A DNA stretch of 62,021 bases from a virus, in the IMG/VR virus record IMGVR_UViG_3300042306_001197, positions 1 through 62,021 of that record. One strand, given 5' to 3'. Position 1 is the first letter of the stretch, and each line of letters opens with the position of its first letter. The notes under the pieces were generated by a model. That model was not told the DNA's origin and ran no database searches. It worked only from the letters and a program-made list of their open reading frames with translations. The position numbers were made by a program, and so were the translations under genes. This document shows positions 4,950-14,700 of the stretch, piece after piece.

Positions 4950-7708
4950 TGTCAGACTATGTAGATAGTTTTATAAAGAGCCACAAAGAGTATTTTAGAA
5001 GAAACAGGAAAGTAATTGAAAGCAACTACTGGAATGACAATAAAAAGTATGAGGCTGCAATGAAAAGTTTTTCAGAGCAGATATTATCCATACAACAAAC
5101 TGATGTAGAGAACAAAGAGAAAGAGCTCAAGGAAATTGAGAAGGATATAAGATCTTTTACTGAGTCTACTAAAAAAACTAAAGAGGCCTTATTTAAACAG
5201 GAAAACGAGCTTACCACGTCAATACTTGGTAGGCTTTCTGTGTTTATATCAGAAGCAGACGGAGACAGGGGACTAGAAAAAACACAGTCTTTTATAGACG
5301 AAACTGTTGAGATCATAAACTTACACATCAAAAAGTGTGATGACTACTTGAAGTACAATATGGATGTACTTACTCAAGAGGCTGAGACAGAAGATGAAGT
5401 AGAATATAAGTCTTATGAGGTTGTTTTTCAAGACTTAGTATTTAACGAAAAGATAAAAATACAAGAGAGGTTAGCAAAACTTAAGATAAACAATTCTATT
5501 GAAAGCTCAGATATAAAATTTTTCAATAATAAACAAGCATCTTTGTTGATGCGAGAACCCCTTATGCTGCTCCGAGAGGACGTAAAGGAAATTATTGAGA
5601 GAATACCTGTAGACTGGTCAGTTAGGACCTCTAAGGAGATGTTTATAAACATGAATCCAAGGGATATCCCTAAGTGGAACAATAAGAAACATTTCTTTGC
5701 ACAAGACCCTGTAGTTTTACAGTTTTGGACAGAGGAGATAAATAAGATAAAGCATGGGGTAACAATAAACGGATACTTCATACACCCATGGCTATACTTT
5801 CATCTAAATTTCTTTAGGACACCAATCCCACAAGCAGATGGTAGTGAACCAAATACACAACCAGATTTACGAGATAACGAATGGTTTTTTGCAGAAAATT
5901 TAGTAAGATCTGTAAACCCGGAAAACGAAAATTTTTATGCCAAAGCATTATTAATGTATGGCACAAGACGTTTTGGAAAGTCTGTAATTTTAGCATCACT
6001 AGCTCACTGGAGAACTATAACTAAGTTTAATTCATTCGGTTCAGTTATTGGAGGGAGCTCATCTGATATTAACGCATTGACAAGTAAGATTAAAACATCT
6101 ATGACTTATATTGATAAGCCATTACAGATAGATATCTTAAAGCAGGAGTGGGAAAACGGAGAGACAACCTTTGGTATAAAAGAGGACGCATCAAATCCTA
6201 TTATATTTTCTACGCTAATTGTACAGAACCTAGAGTCAGGTGCGAAGTCTAAAACACAGAAGACTGCGGGTCTAGCACCATCAGTGTCTATCTATGATGA
6301 GATAGGTAAGTACTCCTTTTTAAAACCGTACCTTGCAGCATTACCGTCATTTAAAACACCATTTGGTTTTAAGTGTGTAACTGTATTGGCAGGTACTGGA
6401 GGAGAGGCAGACTTATCAAAAGACGCAGTAGATGTATTGTCTAATCCAGAAGCATACGATCTTTTACCAATGGATTGGGACTTATTAGAGAACCACATTG
6501 ATCCAGACCATATCACTTGGAGAAGAAGAAAGTTTGCCACATATTTTCCTGGACAAATGGCCTACGAAAAGGGCTTTGTTAAACAGAAGCAATCATTCTC
6601 TGATTTTTTAAGAATAGATGATGCAGAAGAGCTAAGTAAGATAACAATTCATACAACAAACTGGGAGAACAACACAAAGCTTTTAAAAGATGCCATAGCA
6701 GAGGCTAAAAGCATTGGCGGCACAAAGGGACAACTACTAGAACAGCAAAGAAGAGTTCAGTACCCAATTGACCCAGAGGATTGCTTTATGTCATCTGAAG
6801 AGAACCCATTTCCGGCAGTAGAGGCAAAAAGACATAAGGATTATTTACTAGAATCAGGCGGAGGTGGTAAAAAAGTTACTATTATTCAAGAGAGTAATGG
6901 TAAGATTACTTATGAAATGACTAACAAAGAGCTTGCGGAATATCCACATCAAGGAGGATTTATTGACGCACCTGTAGTATTGTATGAAGATCTACCAGGA
7001 GAAAAACCAGTGCCGTATTTATATGTTGGTGGATTTGATGATTATAAGCAAGAAGAATCTGGAACAGACTCTATTGGATCATTCCACATATACAAAGTAA
7101 ACATCGGTATGGATAAATGGTGCGGTAGAATTGTAGCATCTGTTGCATCTAGACCAGATCCACATAATAAGCTATACAGACAAATCTTTTTATTAATGCA
7201 GGCTTTTAATGCCAGAGTATTTATGGAGAATGCCGATATGGGGTTCAAAGAATACCTTGACAGAAAAAGATCAACAGATCTTTGGTTAGTAGAATCTATG
7301 GACTTTAAGTCCGATATGACTCAACAATCAAATGGTAGAAGAAGATATGGTTGGAACCCTAGCCCAGAGAATAAGAAATTTTTATTAGGCCTTGCAAAGA
7401 ACTACGCTAAACAAGAGTTTACGATAATTGACGACAATGGGGAAGAAAAGACTATACTTGGTGTACAAATGATTAATGATATAGGACTGCTTGATGAGAT
7501 GATTATGTACAAAAAAGACAATAACGTGGATAGGATAACCTCCTTTATGTCATGTCTTGGATACGAGTTTTACCTATTCAATAACTACATGTTACCAAAC
7601 GCAAGTACTATGAGAAAGCAAAAACCTGAGGAAACTAAAAAGTCACCTGAAAAAAGCTTAGCACAAAGACTTTATGGAGGGTCAGGCAGGGCCAAAAAGT
7701 TTTACTAA
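4949..7708 (+). CDS. terL: Terminase large subunit
   Basis: A 919-residue packaging motor. The N-terminal ~200 residues are a coiled-coil-rich extension. The ATPase has Walker A GTRRFGKS (338-345) and Walker B SVSIYDE with D450-E451. The RNase H-like nuclease follows, with GGFDDYK (D697, D698), a VFMENADMGF strand and a late acidic INDIGLLDEM segment as likely metal ligands. The protein translocates DNA into the capsid and cuts concatemers. It is longer than typical TerL (about 500-700), mainly because of the N-terminal extension, as seen in crAss-like phages. It is followed after a gap by the portal gene with its own promoter. Confidence 0.95.
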   Translation: MSDYVDSFIKSHKEYFRRNRKVIESNYWNDNKKYEAAMKSFSEQILSIQQTDVENKEKELKEIEKDIRSFTESTKKTKEALFKQENELTTSILGRLSVFISEADGDRGLEKTQSFIDETVEIINLHIKKCDDYLKYNMDVLTQEAETEDEVEYKSYEVVFQDLVFNEKIKIQERLAKLKINNSIESSDIKFFNNKQASLLMREPLMLLREDVKEIIERIPVDWSVRTSKEMFINMNPRDIPKWNNKKHFFAQDPVVLQFWTEEINKIKHGVTINGYFIHPWLYFHLNFFRTPIPQADGSEPNTQPDLRDNEWFFAENLVRSVNPENENFYAKALLMYGTRRFGKSVILASLAHWRTITKFNSFGSVIGGSSSDINALTSKIKTSMTYIDKPLQIDILKQEWENGETTFGIKEDASNPIIFSTLIVQNLESGAKSKTQKTAGLAPSVSIYDEIGKYSFLKPYLAALPSFKTPFGFKCVTVLAGTGGEADLSKDAVDVLSNPEAYDLLPMDWDLLENHIDPDHITWRRRKFATYFPGQMAYEKGFVKQKQSFSDFLRIDDAEELSKITIHTTNWENNTKLLKDAIAEAKSIGGTKGQLLEQQRRVQYPIDPEDCFMSSEENPFPAVEAKRHKDYLLESGGGGKKVTIIQESNGKITYEMTNKELAEYPHQGGFIDAPVVLYEDLPGEKPVPYLYVGGFDDYKQEESGTDSIGSFHIYKVNIGMDKWCGRIVASVASRPDPHNKLYRQIFLLMQAFNARVFMENADMGFKEYLDRKRSTDLWLVESMDFKSDMTQQSNGRRRYGWNPSPENKKFLLGLAKNYAKQEFTIIDDNGEEKTILGVQMINDIGLLDEMIMYKKDNNVDRITSFMSCLGYEFYLFNNYMLPNASTMRKQKPEETKKSPEKSLAQRLYGGSGRAKKFY

Positions 7709-7710
7709 TA

Positions 7711-7752
7711 TTTAACTAATTTTGCACTCTCGAAAAAATTAACTAATTTTGC
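7711..7752 (+). promoter_or_regulatory. Late promoter before the portal gene
   Basis: TTTAACTAATTTTGC (7711-7725) and TTAACTAATTTTGC (7739-7752) form two near-identical boxes 27 bp apart. This is the clearest example of the tandem motif: the -33 and -7 boxes are direct repeats of each other. It lies 17 bp before the portal ATG. Confidence 0.85.
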
Positions 7753-7769
7753 GGTTTTAAATTTATACA

Positions 7770-10547
7770 ATGGATAGTCACAACTTACATAGTTTTTATA
7801 ATGGTGTCGGAACATCTGTTTCGTCAACACACTCAATACCAACACAGACCGTACCAGACAGCCAAAAGGCAAAGCCAGCCTGGCAAAAAAAGAACATGGA
7901 TGCTTTAGAGTCTATAGGTGTTTTGCAACTTGCCGAAAATGTTAAATTTCGTGACCTGTACAAAATGCTTGAAGGTAGACTTGCGTATTCTGACTATGAG
8001 CCAGATAACCAAATCTTAGATAGAGTTAGAGATTTAGGAGACAGCGTTGGGATACCTACGTTTGTTAAGCACTATGACTTCATAGGTATAATAACCAGAC
8101 AGTTGGTTGGCGAGTGGCTAGAACAAAAAGACGATTTTAAGATAGATACTATAGATGATATTTCTCAGAATGAGTATCTAAGAGAAAGATCAGGAAAGGT
8201 AAGAGAGTACGCACTAGACACATTTAAAAAGGAATTAGAAATAGAACTTGCAAAAGTTGGAATAAACCCTAACAAGCAAGACTTCCAATCAGAAGAAGAA
8301 CAACAACAATATTTACAACAGCTAGAAGAGGAAAAAGCCAAAATTATATCACCTGCTCAAATAGAGAAGGAGATGAAAGATTGGAAAACTAAAGCTGCTG
8401 AATGGGCAGAGCATGTCGTAGAGAAAGACCAACAAAGGTTCTACATGGATAAACTAGATAAGCAAGAGATGGAAGATTTCTTGATAACTGGTAGATTCTT
8501 TAGAAACTACTATATTGGGTATGACTACTACAAACCAGAAAGATGGTCACCATTAGAGACGTTCTTTTCTCAGGATGTTACAGCAGAAAACCCACAAGAT
8601 TGTGAGTACGTAGGTAGAGTATTTTATATATCTCCATCAGACATAATCAAAAGATACGGGCATTTACTAACACCTTCAGAAATAAAAAGACTTAACACAA
8701 ATTATGCTGAAACCTCAAGCGGTAATGCAGATGCAAAGGTTCAGTCTTGGAAAAACTCAATGAACGATGGTATGTTTGGTCAAGTTCAAACAATACCTTT
8801 CCATAATTACTATAACTACGATCTAGGTCTTCAAATACAAGATGCCTTGGATATCCCTATGGGTGAAGTATTAGTGGATACACCAGATGGACAACAAAGA
8901 GTACCAAACTGGTTAAGCCCTTTCCAAAACAATAATCACTTAGGTTTTAGTTACAGTTCTATACAAAGAGATGACATAAACATAAGAAGAGACCTTTTAC
9001 AAGTAACAGAAGCTTATTGGAGAAGCTGGAAAAGAATGTGGTTTATAAACTACACTACAGATGCTGGGTATGAAGATACAGCAATTGTAACAGACGATAT
9101 TCTACCTGAGTTTGTAAAAGAAAACAATATTAAAAAAGTTACAACTAAAGCTTTAAGAGACATACAAAAAGATCTTGAGGCCAATACTATGTATGAGTTT
9201 TATGTTCCTGAAATTTGGCAAGGCACTAAAATCAACGCTGGTAATTCCTATTTAACAGAGAACCTATACTTAGCAGTAGAGCCATTACCTTATCAGATAC
9301 GTGGAGAATCTAATATTTTTGATGTTAAGATTCCAGTAGCTGGTGTTATTTCATCATCTGTAGCACAGAAACTAAGACCTTATCAAATTGGTTACAACAT
9401 CTGCTTAAATCAGATCTTTAACCTATTGGAGAAAGAGATTGGTATGTTCTTCTTGTTTGATATAAACTTCTTACCATCTGAATACAAAGATCATGGTACA
9501 ATAGAAGAGTCACTAGAGAAACTTAGAGATTTAGCAAAAGATGTAGGACTTGTTCCATTAGATACAACTAAGCAGAACATGGCTGGGGCTAATGGTCAAA
9601 TGAATACATTTATGACTCAAGATATATCATTTGATAAGCAAATAAATAGTAGAATTCAATTATCTGAGTACTACCAAAGAAAAGCTTTAGAGCAAATAGG
9701 TATAACTCCTCAGAGATTAGGACAACCAAGCGTTTACGAAACTGCTACTGGAGTAAAACAAGGTACAGAAGCTTCTTATATGCAAACAGCCGACATCTTT
9801 AACACAATGGCTGTAGCTAGAAGAAAAGCTATGGAAATACATTTATCAATAGCACAGTACTGCCAAAAAGAGTATCTAGATGTTGATTTTGTATTTTCTA
9901 ACTCAGACGGTGATAAGATTTTTATGCACTTGTCTGATCCAGATTTTCCATTAAGAAGAATTGGAGTATTTCCTGTTAATGATCCTAAGAAACGTAGAGA
10001 GCTTGAAACAATGAAACAAGCCCTATTAAACATGAATACTTTAGGAAGCGATCTACTTGATTACGCAGAGTTATTCTCAGCAGACACAATAGTAGAGCTT
10101 GTTAGCATAGGTAAAAAAGGACGTGCAGAAAAGCAAAAAGAAATAGAAGCACAAAGAGCACATGAGCAAGAGTTGGCAGATAAGCAAATTCAAGCACAGA
10201 CTATGGATAAGGATAAAGAGAGAGCCTTTAAAGCTTCAGAAAGTCAGAAAGACAGAGAAGCAAGTATCCTAAGAGAAGAGATACAAGCTCAAGGTCGTGC
10301 TGCAGATAAGCAGGCAGACGCACAGTCATTCAAGAACATAAGTGCACAAGCAGATATGGCTTTAAAAGAAGTTAAAACTAGCAGCGACATAGAAGCTAAT
10401 AATAGAAAGCTAGCCTTACAAGAACAGCAAGCATCACAAAAAGCTGATAGTATTGGTAGGGACTTAGAGATAAAACTTAAGCAAATAGAGCAGAAAGATC
10501 GTCAGATGATGAATGATCGATATGTTGCAGAGATAAACAAGAATTAA
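7770..10547 (+). CDS. Portal protein
   Basis: This is a 925-residue protein placed directly between TerL and the scaffold/capsid genes, the canonical portal position, and of the size seen for crAss-like portals. The N-terminus is low-complexity (Ser/Thr/His). The body is rich in aromatic and helical segments (for example RFFRNYYIGYDYYKPERW near 240-255). The last ~170 residues are a long Gln/Lys/Glu/Ala-rich coiled coil, typical of a portal barrel/crown extending into the capsid. The portal forms the dodecameric ring through which DNA is packaged and ejected, and docks TerL. The call rests on synteny, size and architecture. Confidence 0.9.
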   Translation: MDSHNLHSFYNGVGTSVSSTHSIPTQTVPDSQKAKPAWQKKNMDALESIGVLQLAENVKFRDLYKMLEGRLAYSDYEPDNQILDRVRDLGDSVGIPTFVKHYDFIGIITRQLVGEWLEQKDDFKIDTIDDISQNEYLRERSGKVREYALDTFKKELEIELAKVGINPNKQDFQSEEEQQQYLQQLEEEKAKIISPAQIEKEMKDWKTKAAEWAEHVVEKDQQRFYMDKLDKQEMEDFLITGRFFRNYYIGYDYYKPERWSPLETFFSQDVTAENPQDCEYVGRVFYISPSDIIKRYGHLLTPSEIKRLNTNYAETSSGNADAKVQSWKNSMNDGMFGQVQTIPFHNYYNYDLGLQIQDALDIPMGEVLVDTPDGQQRVPNWLSPFQNNNHLGFSYSSIQRDDINIRRDLLQVTEAYWRSWKRMWFINYTTDAGYEDTAIVTDDILPEFVKENNIKKVTTKALRDIQKDLEANTMYEFYVPEIWQGTKINAGNSYLTENLYLAVEPLPYQIRGESNIFDVKIPVAGVISSSVAQKLRPYQIGYNICLNQIFNLLEKEIGMFFLFDINFLPSEYKDHGTIEESLEKLRDLAKDVGLVPLDTTKQNMAGANGQMNTFMTQDISFDKQINSRIQLSEYYQRKALEQIGITPQRLGQPSVYETATGVKQGTEASYMQTADIFNTMAVARRKAMEIHLSIAQYCQKEYLDVDFVFSNSDGDKIFMHLSDPDFPLRRIGVFPVNDPKKRRELETMKQALLNMNTLGSDLLDYAELFSADTIVELVSIGKKGRAEKQKEIEAQRAHEQELADKQIQAQTMDKDKERAFKASESQKDREASILREEIQAQGRAADKQADAQSFKNISAQADMALKEVKTSSDIEANNRKLALQEQQASQKADSIGRDLEIKLKQIEQKDRQMMNDRYVAEINKN

Positions 10548-10603
10548 AGATTGTTTAACTAATTAAATATAATTTAACAACAGAAGTATAAAAAAGGCAA
10601 ATT

Positions 10604-10644
10604 TTAACTAATTTTGCCAATCCAAAAAAAACCATTAATTTTGC
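10604..10644 (+). promoter_or_regulatory. Late promoter before scaffold and capsid genes
   Basis: TTAACTAATTTTGC (10604-10617) and TAATTTTGC (10636-10644) have ends 27 bp apart. The start site would fall at about the ATG of the next gene (8 bp), so the leader is minimal or the message is leaderless. Confidence 0.85.
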
Positions 10645-10651
10645 AGAGAAA

Positions 10652-11803
10652 ATGAGAACAGAACAAAACCAACAAGAGCTGTCATTTGAACAATTATTAG
10701 AAATGAACGATTTCTCCTTAGATGGAGAACAAGTAATTACCGAACCAGATATCGACATTAATCTTAATGAAGATGGAGAGGAAGAGCCTGAGGTAGATAT
10801 TGATCCAATAGATACAGAGGATACTGATAAGGAAGATGATAAGAAAAAGGTTGAGACTAAAAGTAAAGCTAAAGAGGAGCCTAAGAAAGAAGAAATAGTT
10901 TTTGATAATTCAAGTAGTGTATACTTTGACATAATTAAAGACAAATTAGATTCTGGAGAATGGGAAGACGTACTTATCGAAACAGAGGATGGAACTGAAA
11001 AGTTACTATCTGAGTTAGATTCTGTAGACAAAGAGACTTTTAAAAATCTTGAAAGAGCCATTAAGGATCAGAAAGAAGAAGAGTTTAAATCAAAGTATAT
11101 TGAAGTAGATGGATTAGACGAAGTTAAAAAACGTCTTATTAGTATCGTTAAGAATGGGGATTTAGAATTAGCAAAAGCTTTATTTGAAAACCCTGAAACT
11201 TTAGAGGAGCCTTTCCAAGGTTATGATGAGGATAACGATGACCACAATGCAGACGTATTAGCCTGGTACTACAAACAAGTATTAGGACACAGCCCTTCTG
11301 AGACTAAAGCTTTAGTAGAGTCTTCTAAAAAAGATCTTACATTAGATGTAAAAGCACAAAAGATTGTGCAATACCAAAGAGATCAATTCTACAAAAATTT
11401 AGAAGCTAAAGAGCAAGAACTTATTGCTAATCAAGAAAAAGAGCAAGCAAGAATAAAAGAGTATAAAAAAGGATTATTAGCAGATCTAAAACAAGACGGT
11501 GTTTCTGAAAGCTTAGCTAGAAAATTTGCAGATGTTGCAACTAAGAAAACAGAAAACGGATCTTTTGAAATAGATGATATCTACGAAGAGTGGATGAATG
11601 ATCCTAAAAAAGCAAAAGAACTTATTCAATTTATGTTAGATAAGGAAACTTATTTAAAAAGAGTAACTTCAGAAGTAAAGAAAAATGTACAATTAGATAA
11701 TCTTAAAAAGATTAGAATAGTACAAGACACCAGTAGAGTAGAGAGAAGCAAAAAAGAAGAGACTACTCCTATCTCACCACTGGAAACTTTGAATTTCGAT
11801 TAA
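10652..11803 (+). CDS. Probable scaffolding protein
   Basis: The 383-residue protein is highly charged. Residues ~25-60 are very acidic (DIDINLNEDGEEEPEVDI-type), followed by a Lys/Glu-rich linker. A helical middle and a strongly coiled-coil region (about 240-290, rich in Gln, Glu and Lys) come before a basic C-terminal tail. An acidic, coiled-coil protein encoded between portal and major capsid protein is the hallmark of a phage scaffold, which directs prohead assembly and then leaves or is ejected. No protease motif is visible. Scaffold sequences diverge quickly, so the call rests on position and composition. Confidence 0.8.
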   Translation: MRTEQNQQELSFEQLLEMNDFSLDGEQVITEPDIDINLNEDGEEEPEVDIDPIDTEDTDKEDDKKKVETKSKAKEEPKKEEIVFDNSSSVYFDIIKDKLDSGEWEDVLIETEDGTEKLLSELDSVDKETFKNLERAIKDQKEEEFKSKYIEVDGLDEVKKRLISIVKNGDLELAKALFENPETLEEPFQGYDEDNDDHNADVLAWYYKQVLGHSPSETKALVESSKKDLTLDVKAQKIVQYQRDQFYKNLEAKEQELIANQEKEQARIKEYKKGLLADLKQDGVSESLARKFADVATKKTENGSFEIDDIYEEWMNDPKKAKELIQFMLDKETYLKRVTSEVKKNVQLDNLKKIRIVQDTSRVERSKKEETTPISPLETLNFD

Positions 11804-11836
11804 CAACAATAAACAAAAATTAAATTAAATTAAACA

Positions 11837-13531
11837 ATGGTAACACAACAAAACATTCCTTTCGTTGTAAATGGAGACCAAGTTATAATGTTCACAGATA
11901 AGAAAACAGTTTCTTCTATTGGTGGTGCACAAGACTTACCTTCACTTTACTCATGGTACAAAGAAGACCCAAACAAACATCACTTAGGTTTGATGAACTT
12001 ATGGGGTAAACAAGCTGTAAGAAGCTACGGTATTCTTAGAGAATTATTGCAAAACAAAGCTATCCTAGAAGTAAATGGATGGGACGGTGGATTTACTTAC
12101 GACATCGCTGTAGAAGAGTACAAAGGATGTTACACAACTCGTGACACATCATCTCAAGCTTATCCAGGTGTTGACGGAAGTACTTTCAAAATTGTATTGA
12201 ACAGAGCTTACACAACAGGAGACGTTTTATCTAACGATAAATACTACGGACAACAAATTATTGTTTCTGGAGAAGAGCCAGTTGTAGCTGTAGGAGAAGG
12301 TTTTGAGCACACTGTTAAATTAGCAGATAACGATAAGAGCACTTGGTTCTTAGCATCTAACTTGGCAAAAGGTATCCAATACTTTAAAGTTGGTCACGCT
12401 ATCTTAGGAGAAAGAGGTACTAACTTCTCTCACTTTGATTTACCAGACACAGTTGGAACAATGAGATGTGAATTCCGTTTAGGATCTGCATCAGGAGTTG
12501 AGGCTTACATCACAGGTATGGCTGACTCTAAATCATTCTCTGGAGCTGATGCTCAATCTAAAGCTTATTTAGATAAATTGCAATCAGAATTTGGTGGTAA
12601 TGATTACGCTGTCTTGACTAACTTAATCACTAAAGGTGGTAAGAAAGTTCCAGACATGAAAAATGCAAAAATTGGAGCAACAATGGAGTTCTTAACAATG
12701 AGAGAACTTGAAAGATTGACTGCACAAAAACTTTTATTCCAACGTGCTGCTACAGTTCGTGATTCAAATGGAGTTGCTAGATTAAACGAAGGTTTATGGC
12801 ACCAATTGAGACGTGGAAAACTTGTTAAGTATGGTCGTCCAGGTGGAATCACTCGTGATCACTTGAAAGAAGCTGCAGAATATGTATTCCGTATTAACCC
12901 ATTCAAACAAGATGTTGAAAGACGTTTGAAATTCAAATGTGGTAAATATGCATACCAAAACATCTTAGAGATTTTCTCTGACGAGGTTAATGCACAAAAT
13001 GCTTCATTAAATACATTCTTAGGTACTACTAGAACTATCCCTAACCCAGTTCGTGGAGAAGATCCATTTAACTTGGAATATGTGCCAATTCGTTTCACTA
13101 AAGTTTTCATTCCTGGAATCGGAAGTGTTGAAATCGAAGAGGATACATCATTGAACATGATGGAAGGTGTTGATCGTTTGGCAGGTGGATTCCACCCAGA
13201 GAACTTATCACCAACTGCTTACTCAATGGTTATTTGGGATGTTGAAGATCAAATGTACTCTAACAACAAAGCTTTACCAGCAGGTGCTACTTTAGTAGAC
13301 GGTGGTAACTCTGGAGCTAACATCTACTTAGTTAAACCACAAGGCGAAATGTGCTACTGGGGTACAACTAACGGACGTTACGATTACAGAAAAGCTGGAG
13401 ATATTATGTCTTCAATGAAACAAATCGGACAAGAATTCTGGGCATTTAATATCGCAGATATTCACGTAAGAGATTTAACTCGTTTCGTTATGATCGAGTT
13501 AGACGAAGCTGGAAGAAAAGGCTTCAACTAA
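11837..13531 (+). CDS. Major capsid protein
   Basis: The 564-residue protein is of the crAss-like major capsid type (HK97 fold), encoded right after the scaffold. It has a balanced globular composition, few low-complexity regions, and many Gly/Asp turns (for example NGWDGGFTYDIAVEE near 80-95). Arginine codons are largely CGT here, while neighbouring genes use mainly AGA, and codons often end in C. This host-optimised usage is expected of the most highly expressed phage gene. It assembles into the icosahedral shell. A stable hairpin and a new promoter follow. The call is by synteny, length and codon bias. Confidence 0.9.
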   Translation: MVTQQNIPFVVNGDQVIMFTDKKTVSSIGGAQDLPSLYSWYKEDPNKHHLGLMNLWGKQAVRSYGILRELLQNKAILEVNGWDGGFTYDIAVEEYKGCYTTRDTSSQAYPGVDGSTFKIVLNRAYTTGDVLSNDKYYGQQIIVSGEEPVVAVGEGFEHTVKLADNDKSTWFLASNLAKGIQYFKVGHAILGERGTNFSHFDLPDTVGTMRCEFRLGSASGVEAYITGMADSKSFSGADAQSKAYLDKLQSEFGGNDYAVLTNLITKGGKKVPDMKNAKIGATMEFLTMRELERLTAQKLLFQRAATVRDSNGVARLNEGLWHQLRRGKLVKYGRPGGITRDHLKEAAEYVFRINPFKQDVERRLKFKCGKYAYQNILEIFSDEVNAQNASLNTFLGTTRTIPNPVRGEDPFNLEYVPIRFTKVFIPGIGSVEIEEDTSLNMMEGVDRLAGGFHPENLSPTAYSMVIWDVEDQMYSNNKALPAGATLVDGGNSGANIYLVKPQGEMCYWGTTNGRYDYRKAGDIMSSMKQIGQEFWAFNIADIHVRDLTRFVMIELDEAGRKGFN

Positions 13532-13547
13532 TAAATAGTTAAATAAT

Positions 13548-13575
13548 CTTGCCCCATCTTAATCGGTGGGGTAAG
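13548..13575 (+). terminator. Hairpin after the capsid gene
   Basis: CTTGCCCCA and TGGGGTAAG form a 9-bp stem (one G-T) around a 10-base loop, 17 bp after the capsid stop. There is no U-run after it, so it may stabilise the 3' end of the capsid message or terminate only weakly. Confidence 0.5.
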
Positions 13576-13578
13576 AAA

Positions 13579-13620
13579 TTTAACGAATTTGCAGAATCCA
13601 ATATTTATTTGTAATTTTGC
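13579..13620 (+). promoter_or_regulatory. Late promoter after the capsid gene
   Basis: TTTAACGAATTTGC (13579-13592) and TAATTTTGC (13612-13620) have ends 28 bp apart. It resets transcription for the downstream head-completion genes and lies 67 bp before the chosen ATG. Confidence 0.8.
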
Positions 13621-13687
13621 AGAACAAACCAACCAAAAGAATGCAACCCAACACAGAAAAAAGTTAAGTAACCAAAAATTAAGACAC

Positions 13688-14659
13688 ATGGCAATAAAGC
13701 CCAAAGTAACAGATAATGTTATCTTAAACATCTATGATTTTGCGATCAAGAAAGATACATTATATGAGATAAAAGAAAAGTTAGATACATCAGCACCAGA
13801 CGGTTTTAAAGAGTTTAACACAACTAAAGTATTAAGTGATACAGTTGTAGACACTTTTCCAGGAGCAGTATTTGATAGAGAAAGAGGTATTTGGGATACA
13901 GGTTTATACCCAACTTCTTCATCTTTTATGAGAGCTATACCTGTAGACCTAAGAGTTGCAGCATTGAAATCTATAAAAGAAAACATTATTAAGCCTATAG
14001 AGGCAGAAAAAGGAGTAGATGTTTTAGACCACACTGCTAACAATAACCATTTTTGGGATTCTTTTAGAATTGATTTGCAGAGAGGTAAAATATTTGATAC
14101 AGCTAAAGCAGAAGACTTGCTAAAGTTGTATTTGTTACTTATCCACAGAAGAGTAACACCTAAACACATGGAATCTCATCCAGAATTTAAGCAACCTATT
14201 TCAATGTACTGCATTGTAGATAAAGATAGTTCTATATCTAGAGAGGCTGAAAAAGAAATGAGACAGGCTAAAGCATCTGCTTTATTCTACAACTTATTAG
14301 GATCAGATAGAGAAGGACTAATCAGAGTATTAGATTACTTAGGAATCAGTGCTAACAATGGTACAGAAGACGGAGTATTGTATACAGTTTTTGGAAACTT
14401 TATTAAATCTAAAGAAGATAAGTTCCAAAATGATAAAGTCTTTATTGACACAGTTGAAAAGTATCAAACTGAAGCTGGAGAAGAAGAGATTTACATCCAT
14501 TCTAAATTAAAAGAATTTTACCTAAAAGGAAAAGTAAAAAATAAAAAAGGAGAAATCTGGTTAGACGATGTCTTTATTGAAAGCGGTTGGAAAAATGCTG
14601 CTAGAAAAATCAAAGAAGACAAAGAGTTGAAACAGTTGTTTACTACACTTTTAGAATAA
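13688..14659 (+). CDS. Conserved virion-region protein after the capsid gene, unknown
   Basis: The protein has 323 residues from the ATG at 13688; an earlier in-frame start at 13589 lies inside the promoter and is rejected. It is mixed alpha/beta with a Lys/Glu-rich surface. Segments include LRVAALKSIKENIIKPIEAE (about 95-115) and a C-terminal KNAARKIKEDKELKQLF helix. There is no signal peptide or membrane segment. A gene of this kind commonly follows the capsid gene in crAss-like genomes and is a structural or assembly candidate. It is followed by a strong terminator. I cannot assign a function. Confidence 0.75.
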   Translation: MAIKPKVTDNVILNIYDFAIKKDTLYEIKEKLDTSAPDGFKEFNTTKVLSDTVVDTFPGAVFDRERGIWDTGLYPTSSSFMRAIPVDLRVAALKSIKENIIKPIEAEKGVDVLDHTANNNHFWDSFRIDLQRGKIFDTAKAEDLLKLYLLLIHRRVTPKHMESHPEFKQPISMYCIVDKDSSISREAEKEMRQAKASALFYNLLGSDREGLIRVLDYLGISANNGTEDGVLYTVFGNFIKSKEDKFQNDKVFIDTVEKYQTEAGEEEIYIHSKLKEFYLKGKVKNKKGEIWLDDVFIESGWKNAARKIKEDKELKQLFTTLLE

Positions 14660-14667
14660 CATTAAAT

Positions 14668-14696
14668 ACGGGGGGTGTTTAACCCCCCATTTTTTA
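14668..14696 (+). terminator. Intrinsic terminator
   Basis: GGGGGG (14670-14675) and CCCCCC (14683-14688) form a stem with a 7-base loop, followed by ATTTTTT. The next gene starts 5 bases later without a visible promoter, so this likely attenuates rather than ends transcription. Confidence 0.85.
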
Positions 14697-14700
14697 AAAA

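Noticed and set aside
10555-11061. 168-codon minus-strand frame over the scaffold start
   Set aside because: Ser-rich shadow of the acidic scaffold; it crosses the late promoter and has no minus-strand context.
13589-13687. Upstream start of the gene after the capsid gene
   Set aside because: It lies inside the promoter boxes; the ATG at 13688 fits the start site.
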